Shown piece after piece: positions 11,078-22,940 of a stretch of 64,000 nt of DNA (the stretch's first letter is position 1; each line of letters begins with the position of its first letter). The DNA comes from Adiantum capillus-veneris. Its lineage: Eukaryota > Streptophyta > Polypodiopsida > Polypodiales > Pteridaceae. A program made the translations under genes and the position numbers. The stretch is taken from NCBI GenBank assembly GCA_014529385.2, contig CM043942.1, positions 21,874,991-21,938,990 of the forward strand, in the 5' to 3' direction. The notes beneath the pieces are model-generated. The model was not told the DNA's origin. It saw nothing but the letters and a program-made list of their open reading frames with translations, and searched no databases.

Positions 11078-13713
11078 ATGGGCTACAAAGCTGTTGTTTG
11101 GAATCTCTGCTTGCTGTCCTTGGTTATGACCTGGACATGCATGGCCGGCAATGGTGAGCTCAATGCAGCGAATTCTACCCCATGTGGGCCGTTTGTACCG
11201 TGTGCTGATCTCAACATTTCATACCCTTTCGAACTCTGCCTCTTGTGCTGCGTCTCCCGCCTTTGTTCTCTCCAATTGCGGCTCCTCCTCTGCTCATGCT
11301 CATTGGAACTCTTTATCTGTTACCCTGCAAGCAGCCAACCCTGGTGATCCACCTCCCGTTGCCCTGATAATAGATATCACTGCATCAGGTGAGCCTGAGC
11401 TGGGGGAGGCCGACATCAATCTTACGTGGGACACGTCTTTGCTCAGCATGGACTTTTGTGCCTCTCTCTTCACCTCCCACAATTTGTCTCAATTCAACAT
11501 CCCTGCCTCTTTCAATCTTACCGGTTTTGCCGACGATGCATTTCAGTTTTCTAGCTAAAATGTTTACCTATTCTTCAATTGCTCAGATCTGGCTGCTGTG
11601 TCTGACTATGTGAACTCTAGTGCAAAATGGGAGCAAGAAAGCCCGTATTGCAACAGCCATAGAAAAATATGTCAAAATGAGCTTGCTGCAACTTCGACTT
11701 GCGTTAGCCTGATTGCACCAGACAAGGAGCTCAGGCTGCGTCATGCCATGGATACCTTGGGATGCTCCCATTTTACATTTGGTATAGCTGATGTGCGAGG
11801 GTCACCATTGATGGAAAAAGGGTTAGTTCAACTTTCTTGGACAGATAGCACGTGTAGCAGCTGTCTAAACGCTGGGGGAGACTGTGTTTATGATGATCAA
11901 TTTCTCTCTTTCACTCGAATGAGCTACTGCGAGTGTGGACTTGATGGAAAAATAGATCCTTACACACAAACATGCCAATTGGGTGATGTTCTCGTTTAAT
12001 GTTAATTACTCCTGATCATTGATTGTCATGAACAATGAACACATGCATTCACAAGAAGTTTTGGACAAATTCTCACAGTAATTCTTGTGACTTACCTCAA
12101 CGTCATGAGCTTCTGTGAGGGAGGCACCGCATACCTAGCTAGGTACGATTGGGGCAGGTGACCGCCGGCCCGATGGGGGCTGGTGGTCCCATGCCCCCAA
12201 TTGTATCTAGCTAGGTATGCGGTGCCTCTCGAGCAGAAGCTCATGACGTTATGCACGGTATGAAAAACAATGAAAAAGACTCTGTTTTCTTACATGAGAA
12301 ATTTTATAAACCTTCTTGTGATTGATGATGAAGCGCCTGCATTTCTAACATTTGAGTTCCTTATATGTTTCAGACTACTTCGTTGATGGATTGTTGCAAT
12401 GCAACCATGTCTTTCGAATTTGCTTAGGCGTCGCATTAGCACTGGCAGCTCTAATGCTGGCTTTTATGGGCTTCCATTATTTTGGCAAGATCAAAAAGGG
12501 TTTTCACGATCTCGCCTCAAAATTGTTACGTCTATCGATATATGTGTTGAAGAAAGTGTTGAGACGCCTGCAAGAGTCCACTTACAGGCCTAATCTTTCA
12601 ATTATTTTGAGGGAGTTGGAGGGTCTCACTGAGCGGCCCATCGAGTACTCGTACAGCTCCATTGCATCTGCAACAAAGTCATTCAGCTGTGTTGTTGGCG
12701 AAGGGGGCTTTGGTGTGGTCTATAAAGGGACACTTGGACCAAGTAACCGAGAAGCAGGTATTGCAGTGGAGATTGCTGTGAAGGTGTTGGAGATTAGGTC
12801 ATTAAAACACATGAAGAAACAGTTCTTGAACGAGTTGGCTACTATAGGGCGAATTCATCATGTCAATGTTGTCAGGCTCCTAGGCTTCTGTGTTCAAGAA
12901 GATCATGAAATGCTCGTATATGAGTATGTGGCAAATGGCTCGCTCGATAAATGGCTCATTCCAAGCAAAAATGGCGGCGACGGCGGCGTTGATCTCGAAG
13001 AGCGAATGCTTGATTGGAGTCAAAGGTATGCAATAGCATTAGGGATAGCAAGGGGATTAAGCTACCTGCATGAGGAGTGCCGACATCGCACAGTGCACTG
13101 CGATATCAAGCCACAAAACATACTCTTGGATGAGGCCATGAGCCCCAAGATTGCAGATTTTGGGTTGTCAAGGCTAATGGGTAGAGATGAGATCCAAGTA
13201 GTGACGCTGGCAAGAGGAACTCTGGGGTATATGGCACCGGAGTTTTGGAGGGGAGGAGAAAGCAGGCTGAGCACAAAGTTTGATGTGTACAGCTATGGGA
13301 TGCTACTGTTAGAGCTCATCAGTGGTGGTCGCCGCAATTTCGCTCTTCAGGATGCTGGTACAAACAGCATGTGTTGCTTCCCAGCAGTGGCCTTTGATGC
13401 TGCTATGCAGGGTAATATGCGGGCGGTGTTAGATCCTCGCTTAGGGATTTTGGTGCAAACATCACATGGAGAGGATGATGCCGGGGCTCAGGGCCATCAA
13501 ATTTGGACAGCGGATTTTGTAGCTTTGTGGTGCATCCAAGACCACCCTGCAAGTAGGCCATCCATGAGTGAGGTGGTGCAATATATGGAAGGCACAATTT
13601 CCATCTCCAAGACCCCACCTAAACCAAGCATCTCCACCACCCCACCACTTACTCCTTTCACTATCACTAGCCATGACAGGCAAGAGTGTACGCCTATCAG
13701 CGTCGGTCGATGA
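11078..13713 (+). CDS. Receptor-like kinase, LRK10L/WAK-like, non-RD; ectodomain damaged
   Basis: Plasma-membrane receptor kinase model. Exon 1 (11078-11982) encodes a signal peptide (MGYKAVVWNLCLLSLVMTW), a GUB_WAK-type galacturonan-binding-like start (CGPF...ISYPF) and a WAK-associated C-terminal motif (CSSCLNAGGDCVYD...CECG). The intron 11983-12373 has GT-AG ends and joins in phase to exon 2 (12374-13713). Exon 2 encodes a transmembrane helix (CLGVALALAALMLAFMGF), then a full kinase: glycine loop GEGGFGVVYKG (12697), catalytic Lys in IAVKVLE (12781), HCDIKPQN (13093), DFGLS (13153), GTLGYMAPEF (13216). HCD in place of HRD marks it non-RD, a class often linked to immunity. A frameshift near 11240 and a TAA at 11556 break exon 1, so the gene is either a recent pseudogene or carries assembly errors; the kinase exon is fully open. 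An ATG at 12352 lies in the intron and is not a likely start. Confidence 0.88.
12099..12250. repeat. 152-bp near-perfect hairpin in the kinase intron (foldback MITE-like)
   Basis: Left arm begins AACGTCATGAGCTTCTG and the right arm ends CAGAAGCTCATGACGTT. The arms stay complementary inward through GAGGCACCGCATACCTAGCT and into the CCCCAATT blocks, leaving a short loop near 12165-12175. It occupies the middle of the intron between the ectodomain and kinase exons. It may be a foldback transposon or a small-RNA-producing stem. No target duplication was identified. Confidence 0.88.
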
Positions 13714-14065
13714 TAGCCCATTTGCGACTTGATGATGTTGTATCCTTGTGCATATTGAGATGTGATGAATTGTTTTGTGTTTTGTTGTACTTAAGCGAGG
13801 TTTTAGAGAGCCGAGAAGCATATTGTGGCTGTGCTTTTTGGAAGTAGATGATCACCCAAGTTCCAACCATTTGGATCCTGAGTCACTTGTGTAGCTGACA
13901 TAGCCTACATAACCTAAAAGGTAATGAGAGAATCCCTGCAACTCATGAATCACCACAAAGACGTAGTCACTGAAAGCACTCCTTTGGAACTATTGCTGTC
14001 ACTTGTAGGCTATTGGACGGCCTCAAATTCCTACAACATTCTAAGGGTCTATAGGATGGCGTCGC
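13714..14065 (+). other. 3' flank of the kinase gene
   Basis: No coding region. The segment 13714-13860 and 13870-14065 is repeated, with divergence, downstream of the duplicate kinase (18600-18760 and 18960-19143), so the duplication took in at least 350 bases of 3' flank. Confidence 0.8.
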
Positions 14066-14068
14066 TTA

Positions 14069-14352
14069 GGGCATGGTCACACGAGGCTTAGTTATTAGTT
14101 ATTGATAACTATGCCAACTATGCTCAGACAAAGCATTTTATGAATAACTAAGCCTCTTGCATGGTCACACGAGGCTTAGTTATTCATTCATCCTCCCAAC
14201 TATGCCTTGAACTTCACAACTATGCCAAATTCGGCATAGTTACAAAGGGTAGGCTTAGTAAGTCATTTAATGCTCCTTTTTGCATGTGACCAAGAATAAG
14301 GCTTAGTTATTTGTTCAAATAACTGATAACTAGGCCTCACATGACCATTTCC
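14069..14352. mobile_element. PIF/Harbinger-like (Tourist) MITE
   Basis: 284 bp with imperfect terminal inverted repeats of about 35 bp: GGGCATGGTCACACGAGGC at the left and the complement of GGCCTCACATGACCATTTCC at the right. It is flanked by the trinucleotide TTA (14066-14068 and 14353-14355), the target duplication of the PIF/Harbinger superfamily. It has no coding capacity. The left 25 bases recur internally at about 14160, suggesting a partial internal duplication. Confidence 0.82.
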
Positions 14353-14355
14353 TTA

Positions 14356-17300
14356 CAACAACAAGTTTTAACGCTTTTCTCACTTGAAAGTCATAATTGA
14401 GATTATTATCTCATTTTTATTCATAAATGAGAAAGAGTTTCAGTCATTCGAAAAGCCTCTAAGTTTTTTTTTTAAAGTTTAACAAATACTTCTAACATGA
14501 GAAAAATTTTCTTATATTATGCTACTTCACGTGTGACGTTTTTCACAATGGAATGTTGTTTTTCCAATGTGCGAAAAACTTTGGCATATTAGAATTCTAC
14601 CATGTATCATAAGAGAGAATCAATTTCTTTTAAAAATGCAATTTGCTGAAAAGAAATAGCAATCACAAGTAAAGCATATAGTCCATAAGCAATTACAATA
14701 CTAATTTCAAAAAAAAAGCAGACAATGTTTTGTGCTCTCAAATAGCAGCAAGTGCAAGTATGCTTGTCCCCAGCTAGATAGTAATTTAGAAAAGAAACAT
14801 TCTATGCTATCCAAATCTGGCAAAGTTAACATTCCACGTCCGATAGAGCCACTTACACAAGAGGCCCTCTCTCATCCAAACATAAACGTCAAAGTACATA
14901 AGAATAAACAGAGTATTAGAATCATCAATAATCTAATGCATATGAGGTTTGTTATTACAAAGTTTGCTTAGCATGGCACGAAGCTTACAATCTAGAAAAT
15001 AGATGTTTGAAAAAACAATCAACGCCACTAAATTCCAAGAAAAATCTTAAGCAACAACCAAGGAACTTAACTTTACCCGGATCCAAAGCACCGAGTTGGA
15101 GAAGTTAGTAGTTTATATGAAAGATTAAACTATCAAAGAATTACGAAGACTTTTATCAGTTAATCATACAAAAATTCAAGTTCGTCTGCCTTAGAGACCA
15201 ATTCATGTTCCCAATGCTATCTTTATAGAGACCATGCTTGATTGATACAGTTCTTGAGACATTTCTTTTATATGGCCCAAATACAATTGAATGGAGGTTA
15301 TGCAAAATCTCGTAAAACAAAATATAAGACAAAACTAGGGATAGCATTCCTCCATAGAAATGAGAGATACGATTGCACTTCATTCCAGAACGAGACTTTA
15401 CAACCTCTTTAGCATTTGAAAATCATCACTTGTTATGATTGAGCAAAGAAATTGTTCTCAGATCTTCACCTCTTAATCACAATAATGAAAACATGAAGCT
15501 ATATACATTATCACCCATGCAAAGAGACCAAAAACCATCCAAGTGTCTCACATTAAGAGATGATTAAGAGGCAATAGCCATCTAGTAAAAAGTCAATGTA
15601 TAGAGTTCTTGAAAGGTCAAAGGATCCCATATGGAGAGGTAGTAGCCAACTACTTAAATAGCTTTGCCAGCTGCACTATTGATAGATGTTGGAATTTATG
15701 GCTGATGTGAATACTACTTTGATCTCGGGGGGTTCACCATTGAATAGCCCCCTATATAGCGTGCGTTCGTGGGGTATTTAAAAAACCCCTCTTTCAGCAT
15801 GTCTAAATGAATAAAATGACCCCTTATTTTTAAAAAAATCAAAAATTGAATATAAAAACCCCTTATTTTAATGCATCCCTGTTAAATTGCCTAAAATTTT
15901 TGTATTTTCAAACCCCTCCTTTCGAACTTAAATTATATATTAACATGGTTACATAGTGCACCCCCCAAGGCTTTGATGCATAGATTGAAATGCAAAAAGC
16001 TCCAATTCCTATCAATGCCAAAAAAAAAAAAAATCATAGACAGAATTATAGCAGCAACATGCATAAGTTATTTTTTCAGTCTTACCAAAAGGATGATTAA
16101 AACACAACCTTTACAATTGAGTGGATTTCATGTTTAGTATATAATTTTTGATTCAGATGATTCCTACAATATATAATTAAGGCTCGTAGTTTATCATTTT
16201 CATATTGTCTCCCAAATTACCTGCCATAAAACATCAATAAACGAGAATTTGACTGAGACCCATGCGATAACAGAGGACAATATATATACTACATGAATCA
16301 CGACTATTACATATCGTGTTCAAAACAAAATTTGCAATTCCTATAATTTCTACCAAAGATATAAGCTAGACTGCTAGTGTTTTAGCTTCATCTTGTGGCC
16401 AAAATCCTACCACAAAAAATCAATAAAATAACATGTGACTAAGACTCATACGCTGACATAAGGCAATATATATGCTACATGTATGATAACCTACGAGAGA
16501 AAACAAAACTGCATACCTTCTTACACAACTTTGTATACATCTTTCCAATCAACCCCTCTCTCCCAGGTACTTATCCTCTCAAGCTAAAAGTGCCCTTTTG
16601 TGTTCCATGTCTACATCTTTCACAAAAACAATATTGTTGTTTGCCGTTTTTAAGCACCTTGCGAGAACAAGATCACCTTTCTACAATCCACCTTTCTAGG
16701 AAGCAATAATGTTTTGTGAATATCTGAGCCACTCATCTCATAAAATATATCTTTGTTATCCAATGATGTAGGAAGGAAACAAAACTTGTGTTGTATACGT
16801 TTGATGGACTGCACAATGAAACTATAATTGCTCTTTTGCCTTTTGGCAATGACAAGCATTCCTAAAATTTCATCAAATGTGTTGAGACTATCCAATAAAC
16901 ACTCTATAACAACAAAAACATTGACATATCCACATTGCTTGTGAGTGAATATTTTCTTCAAACAACCCCTTGAAAGAAGTCCCACTTCTTTGCTCACTGG
17001 AGAACTTTGAGCCCACTACAAACTTGATTGCTCATATCTCTGCATCTAGAAGTCTATCATCCTTCTTTTTCCTACTATATCAAGATTGGATAGCTTTGGT
17101 CTTTTGTAACCAACAAGTTCTCCTTTTCTCTGAATCATTGACATGGTCATGGAGGTAGATGAAGGTAAGCATTCCAAGCACCTGTGCATTTCATAGCAAT
17201 TTCCTTTTGTTACAAGAAAAAATACTTTCGGTAAAATCAAGCTTGAATGAATGAGAAGCATGTCTCTCATGGAGCTAGTTAGGGCATCTTTTTCAAGATG

Positions 17301-17978
17301 TAGTTGCTTATAGAATTGCATAAAACACACTTAACTGTAAAACTTACTATAAGAAAGTTCATTTGATTTGTTTTTGGTACTTATTTATAGATAACCTGAT
17401 ACATTTCATTCATTATAGAAGTAACAAGTCACATCATGAAGTTCAAAGTGGATAATATCATCTAAAATCTCCCAAAGTTCGTACAATATACAATTCTTAG
17501 CATTTATTTGAAAAGGAGAGACATCATAGAGGTTCAAACAAATACTAAGTTTTAAATAGTCATACCTGCCATGTGCTCCAAAGGCGATGAATTGGCTCCG
17601 TAATATTCCTCGGATAGAATTCTCCATAACAATAGTAAACGTAAATATACTCAGTTGTTATCCATCCCTTTTGTGGACTGCAATAAAAAAACATGTGTCT
17701 TATATCCACCTAGAGCATCCTCATCTAGATTTAGGATGTGTGGTAGACACCATTGCACAAACTTCTGACCTTCTTCAACCTTAAACATCTTAAAATGCAT
17801 AGAGGTGTTTTTTGGCCATTGTCCTCCGTGTAAGATAGGCTTGGGAATTCACTTTGCTACTTCATTGACACCAATGTCTGTTTTCTTTTTACCTCGTGTT
17901 GAGGCTGATTTCATCAATCTCTTGATGTACTTTTGAAACAAGTTGAGTGAAAGTATGAGCATCACGTCAATAAACAGC
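14356..17978. other. AT-rich region between the kinase copies, no gene recognised
   Basis: About 3.6 kb. Scattered short open stretches on the minus strand (16997-16650, 17330-17046, 17627-17406) are interrupted by stops and match no family I recognise. 15720-15960 is rich in AACCCC/CCCCTT and homopolymer runs. It separates the kinase gene from its truncated duplicate and may be an old, decayed insertion. Confidence 0.45.
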
Positions 17979-18760
17979 TCTTTCCATGCAAAAATGGTGG
18001 AGGTTGATCTCAAGAGCGAATGCTTGATTGGAGTCAAAGGTATGCAGTAACATTTGGGATAGCAAGGGGATTAAGCTTCCTACATGAGGAGTGCTGACAT
18101 CACACAATGCACTGTGATATTAAGGAACTCCGGGTTATATGGCACCGGAGTCTGGAGGGGAGGAGAAAGTGGGCGAGCACAAAGGTTGATGTGTACAACC
18201 ATGGGATGGTACTTCTAGAGCTAATCAATGGCAGCCCAAATTTTTCTCTTTAGGATGCTAGCACAAATTGCATGTGTTGCTTCCCAATGGTGGCCTTTGA
18301 CACTGCTATGTAGGGTAATATGGGGGTTGTATTAGATCCTTGCTTAGGCATTTCAATGCAAACATCCCATGAAGAGGATGATGGGGCTCACGGGCATTAA
18401 TCTTGAACAACGGCTTTTGTAGATTTTTGTGGTGCACCTTGTAAGCAAGCCATCCATGAGTGAGGTGGTGCAATATCTGGAAGGGACAATTTCCATCTCT
18501 AAAACCCCAGCTAAACCAAGCATCTACACCACCCCACCAATTACTTATTTTTCCATCACTAGCCATGATAGGCAATGAGAGTTTACGACTATCATTATTA
18601 GTTGATGATAGCCCATTTACAACTTGATGTTGGTATCTTGGTGCCTATTTAAATGTGATGAATTGCTTTGTTTTTTTTTTGTACGTAAGGGAGGTTTTAG
18701 AGAGTCAAAAAGCTTATTTTGGTTGCTCTTTTTGGAAGTAGATGATCACCCAGGTATTTG
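17979..18760 (+). pseudogene. Truncated duplicate of the receptor-like kinase
   Basis: Matches the kinase exon from about 12960 to its stop and on into the 3' flank. It lacks the ectodomain, the transmembrane segment and the kinase N-lobe. About 105 bases equivalent to 13111-13216 are missing, removing the rest of the catalytic loop, the DFG motif and the activation segment up to GTLGYMAPE. Several stops are also present (for example the TAG equivalent to the position of codon Q in AMQGN, near 18310). It cannot encode an active kinase. The flank continues to match until about 19143, with an unmatched insert of roughly 190 bases at 18765-18955. Confidence 0.9.
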
Positions 18761-19170
18761 ATCAAGGCCTGAATGTCATCAAGATAGTTGGTGTATGTGC
18801 AAGCATATATATTAGGATGATAGAGGAAGATTGTTAACTATAACCTTGGTCATAAAGAACAAATCAACCAGCATAATTCTACGTATTCCTCTTGAAATGA
18901 TGGTGAATGAGAAGGTGTTGTTTACCAAACGAGCGTAAGTATAAAAGTTAAAATTGTTCTGATGGATCCTCAGTCACTTGCATAGCTAAAATACATAACC
19001 TAAAAGGTAATGCAAAAATCCATGCAACAAAATCACCACAAAGACAAAGTCACTGAAAGCAATCCTTTAGATCTATTTTTGTCAAATTGGATGTGCACAA
19101 GTTCCTACAGAGTTCTATGGGTCTCTATAATAACGTTGCTTAGAAGGGCATATAAGGTGCAAGACATTTT

Positions 19171-19176
19171 TCTATG

Positions 19177-19218
<42 letters not shown>
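19171..19218. repeat. (CT)n microsatellite
   Basis: About 48 bases of uninterrupted CT, in the flank of the kinase pseudogene. Confidence 0.95.
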
Positions 19219-19220
<2 letters not shown>

Positions 19221-19498
19221 GCATTGAACATGCCTGGCCCTATCCCGTTATCTACACCATAGCAAAAATCTTGCTTGTGTATGCACACCCCTTGCAATAT
19301 GCAAATGCATGGGATCTAATCTAAAAGTAAAGGATCATTTTGTATCCATGAAAAATGGCCTATTGTGTCACAGATTATTAAACAACTTCATAGTAGATGA
19401 TGCCTTCACATTGCAACAAAACATGACTTGAGTTGCAAATATTTGACTATGAAAATGTTTATTTCAAAAGAACACTACTGTATTTGTTAGTGTGGATG

Positions 19499-20001
19499 TG
19501 TATTGTAGATGTAGCAGGTGGGAACGGTTCCTTAGGAATTACCTACGATAACTTCTAGAAGTATTCGATGGGCAATAACTACAGTCTTTACTATAGTAAC
19601 TCTACACAATCCTATAAATAGGACCCATTACACATTCCACGGGGTTGGTTGGTTGCGGGTTGGTTGTCATGTACAGTTGTTAGCCTCTGTACTTATCTAT
19701 GAAGTTCTTGTATGAATCTTGGGAACCTTTTGGGCTTGGAGCCATTTGTACTTTAATGCTTAGCTTGTACTTTCTATATTATGCATATTGATCTAAATAT
19801 ACATTATCAGTTCTAGTGTTCCAGCCTTCAATCTTTCCATGTCAGTACTCTATCTTAGTTCATTCTCTATTCCAGTTCAGTACTTCAATTCCAGTTGTCC
19901 GATCTAATATGCACCATCTGAATTCTCTGAACTCACACAACTAGCTCTACCCTCTGAACTCCAACACTAGAATAGCTACCTAAAGAGACCATCTCATTCC
20001 A
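19499..20001 (+). repeat. 5' LTR of G2 copy 2 (outer border approximate)
   Basis: About 503 bp, ending ATTCCA three bases before TGGCGATCAC. It contains a clear TATA box in CCTATAAATAGGACCC (19611-19626), absent as such in copy 1 where the same place reads AATAGAACCC. The start is placed at TGTATTGTAG by comparison with copy 1. Confidence 0.65.
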
Positions 20002-20004
20002 TTT

Positions 20005-20016
20005 TGGCGATCACAG
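20005..20016 (+). promoter_or_regulatory. Primer-binding site, G2 copy 2
   Basis: TGGCGATCACAG, three bases after the LTR end, identical in its first ten bases to copy 1. The tRNA primer is not identified. Confidence 0.6.
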
Positions 20017-20081
20017 AGGCTAGAGCTGAAGTGCTCTTTGACCAGCAAACTCTCTCCCCGTTGGTGTTCTAAGTTGTAGTC

Positions 20082-21835
20082 ATGCCGCCAAGAATTACGT
20101 GTGGCCGAAAGCCGACGGCCAAGTTTGGTGGCGAGGCAGAGCGGGTCAGTACCATTCCTAATGAATTGGAGCAAGGCTCTGACATAGAAGAGGAGCCTGG
20201 GAATGAATCTAACGCTCCTCTCGAGCATGGTACTCATAAAGAGGCTAGGGACTCTTACCACTCCAGCCATTCTAGGTGACAACGGGGTGAACGTAAGCAA
20301 CACCAAACCAGGTCTTAAGAATATAGGTCCGCAAATAAGCACACCAAAAGTGAGGGCACCCAAGGGAACACACCGCAGAACAGAGAAGAAGCCAAAACTG
20401 GTACTGGTATTGAGTCTGAGGCTCAGAAAGATAGTCACAGGGAACCTGATATTAATCATTATCATAAACCGCAATACAAACACCATCCTCATACTTTGAA
20501 AGCTAGAAGTACTAGAGAAGCTACTGTCAATATCTCATTGAAAATCTCATTTCCAATCTTCAAAGGAGGTAAGAAAGATGATCTAGATGTTCAAATCCAA
20601 GCTTTTGAACAGTATGCTAAGCTGAAGCACATTGACGAGGATGAGTGGCGGAAATATTTTCCCCAAACGTTGAAAGAAGCAGCCTAAAAATGGTATTACC
20701 ATTACCTAGGTTGCCAACTCAAGTCATGCAACAAATTACTAAAAGTTTTCATATTGGAGTATTCAAAAAATAGAGGGGATGAGGATATACTCTGTGAGTT
20801 GGATCAAATTAAACAAGGGAAATGGCTTGTCCAAAGCTATGTGGAGCAAATCAAGGAGTTGACCAGAAAATTGCAAGAACCTCCTTCTGAAAAGAGAATG
20901 AGAGCATGGTTCTCGAATGGCTTCCGTAGTAAAAAAAACTCAGAGAACAAGAAGTATTTGCACCAACAAAGAAATTCAATGACTTGGTGCAGAGGGCCCT
21001 CAAATTAGAGCAACAATCCAGGAAAGAAAAAGAACACAAGAAGAGAAGATCCGGTAGCAGTGGTTTATCCAATGAGAATTCAGATTTCAGTAATAGCTCC
21101 GATACATCTGACATTAATTCATATGAGAAAAGTTGGGGTAAAGAAAAGAAAGGATCTTGGTCACACAAACAGAAGAAATGTCCAGACAGATTGCTGAGAT
21201 TGCCAGATCAGACCTTCCGTCAGAAAGATGGAAACCTGGTGCTCCAAATGCAAATCTAGAGATCACGTCTCAAATGAATGTCCACAATGCACTTATTATA
21301 AGGCTTATGGTCAATACCATTTTAATTCATCACTTCAATAAAGGCAAAGATATATGCTTGACAGCATTAACCAACTTAGAACCAGTAAAAAGGGAAGGAG
21401 CCAGTGAGTCCAAAGCAAAAAAGCTAGCATCATTGGGACTGGTAATGGTCGAGGCAGATACCCACGGGGGTACATAGAAGTTTTGATTGCCACAATTGTG
21501 GAAAATATGGGCATTTTGCAGCTCAATGCTCGGATGCACTCAAAATTGAAGCATCTGATGTGAAGGCACCAGAACCAGTGCTGGTTCAAGTAGTTACTAG
21601 AGAGGTTTGGAAGGCCAAGGGCAAGGGCAAGGCCAAGGTAGTGGATGAGTGGAAAGAGGAGCTAGAGCTGGCAGCCAAGATTACAGAGAATTTGGCTAAA
21701 AATCTACCAAAACAACCAGAGTGTTCTGAGGCTTGCACCATCCAAAACATCCCAATCCAGTCTTTTCAGAAGGGACAGACAAAGCACTCAGCATCTAGAA
21801 TTGAAGAATCTATTATTGTTGCAGTACACGTCTAG
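20082..21835 (+). pseudogene. gag: G2 gypsy gag, copy 2 (broken)
   Basis: Starts MPPRITCGRKP at 20082. After a stop and a frame change the capsid core is read at 20520-20990 (ISFPIFKGGKKDDLDVQIQA, then a TAA at 20685 replacing a residue before KWYYHY). A basic/serine-rich block follows at 21000-21180, then a CCHC knuckle CHNCGKYGHFAAQC at about 21490-21531 and a long lysine/glutamate-rich tail. The order and spacing parallel copy 1 at 8884-6779. Multiple stops rule out a working protein here. Confidence 0.85.
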
Positions 21836-22139
21836 TGGAAGAGGTCAGGCAAGTCAGATCAGACTTGGCTGAGACCGACGCAAGTAAACTAGTGAAGGAT
21901 CAATGCTTATCCCACTGTCAGCAAGTGGAATAAGTCAGGCAGGTCAAACCAGATTTGGTCGAGACTAAAGCAACTCAGCTAATGAAGGATCATTGCCTAT
22001 CCCACTGTCAGCAAGTGACCAGCTCAGAGAAAGGAGTTGAATGGAATTGTGAGGATAGTCATGAATCCTCTAGTTCTGAAAACATTTCCGGGTAGGAGAG
22101 AGATGAGATCTATGTCAAGGTCTGTGAATGCATCCAAAA

Positions 22140-22940
22140 GTTGACAGTGGATCTGGATGATATCAGATAAACTTTACCAAAAGCTGCAAAGTTCATCAGA
22201 CAGAAAAGAAAATTTGAAGTCAAGGCAAGGGTAGTAGCCCTCTCAGCAGTATGAGATGATGAAGTACCACTCATTTAAGTTGATTATAAGTTGAGGAAAC
22301 AATGGGAATCTTTATCTAGTGTTATTCTAGATGGAAGTTCCGGCGTCAACATATTGGGGAACATCTCCGACAAAAACTGGGCATCACTTATTTGAAGCCA
22401 GCACCATTAAAAGTGAGAATGGCAGACCATAGGGTAGTACAAGCTACTGGTCTTATAAAAAACATGCAAATACGGGTGGGCAAGGAAAAATTCAAACCAG
22501 CTTTCTTGTGTTAGATGCCTAAGGAGCATATGGAATGCTACTGGGATGACCCTGGAGCAGAACTACAGGAGCCATTCATGATTATGCAAATCAGACTGTC
22601 ACTATTCAGGGAGCTAGTAGACGGATTCAGATCAAAATTGATCATATCATAAGCTGGAAAAAATCTTTAAGACCTGAAAAATTATGCAAGAAGTACAATG
22701 CTAGGAAGATACAGAGAATGCGTGCAGCAATGAAAATATTTCCATTAGTAGAGATTGATCTGAATGCAATAATAATGGACAAGGTGCAAGCTGACAAACA
22801 GAAGAGACAGTTCCCAAACTAGTTCACTGAACTGCATGCTAGAGAAAGGACGGTCCAATTAGATGGTCGGCCAATGAACCAGTCTAAATTTAAATCGGAC
22901 AAAATTGATTTCAGATCAGCGACAGACACTAGTCAATAAG
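22140..22940 (+). pseudogene. G2 gypsy protease and spacer, copy 2 (broken)
   Basis: Carries the gag tail match (LDDIR, AAKFIRQKR) and a retropepsin-like active site VILDGSSGVNIL at about 22320-22355, followed by a KVRMADHR-type segment. It is homologous to the minus-strand sequence at 842-1 and 6850-6779. Stops and frameshifts are frequent. Confidence 0.75.

Noticed and set aside
12352-12373. ATG at 12352 as the start of a separate soluble kinase gene
   Set aside because: The sequence before 12374 reads as an intron end (TATATGTTTCAG) and the ectodomain exon joins in phase at 12374, so the ATG is intronic.
16650-16997. 115-codon minus-strand open frame
   Set aside because: No recognisable domain, neighbouring stops in the same frame, AT-rich composition; kept only as part of an unassigned region.
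19171-19218. GAGA-type promoter element for the kinase duplicate
   Set aside because: The CT run is downstream of a truncated pseudogene and similar runs are scattered through the window with no consistent position.
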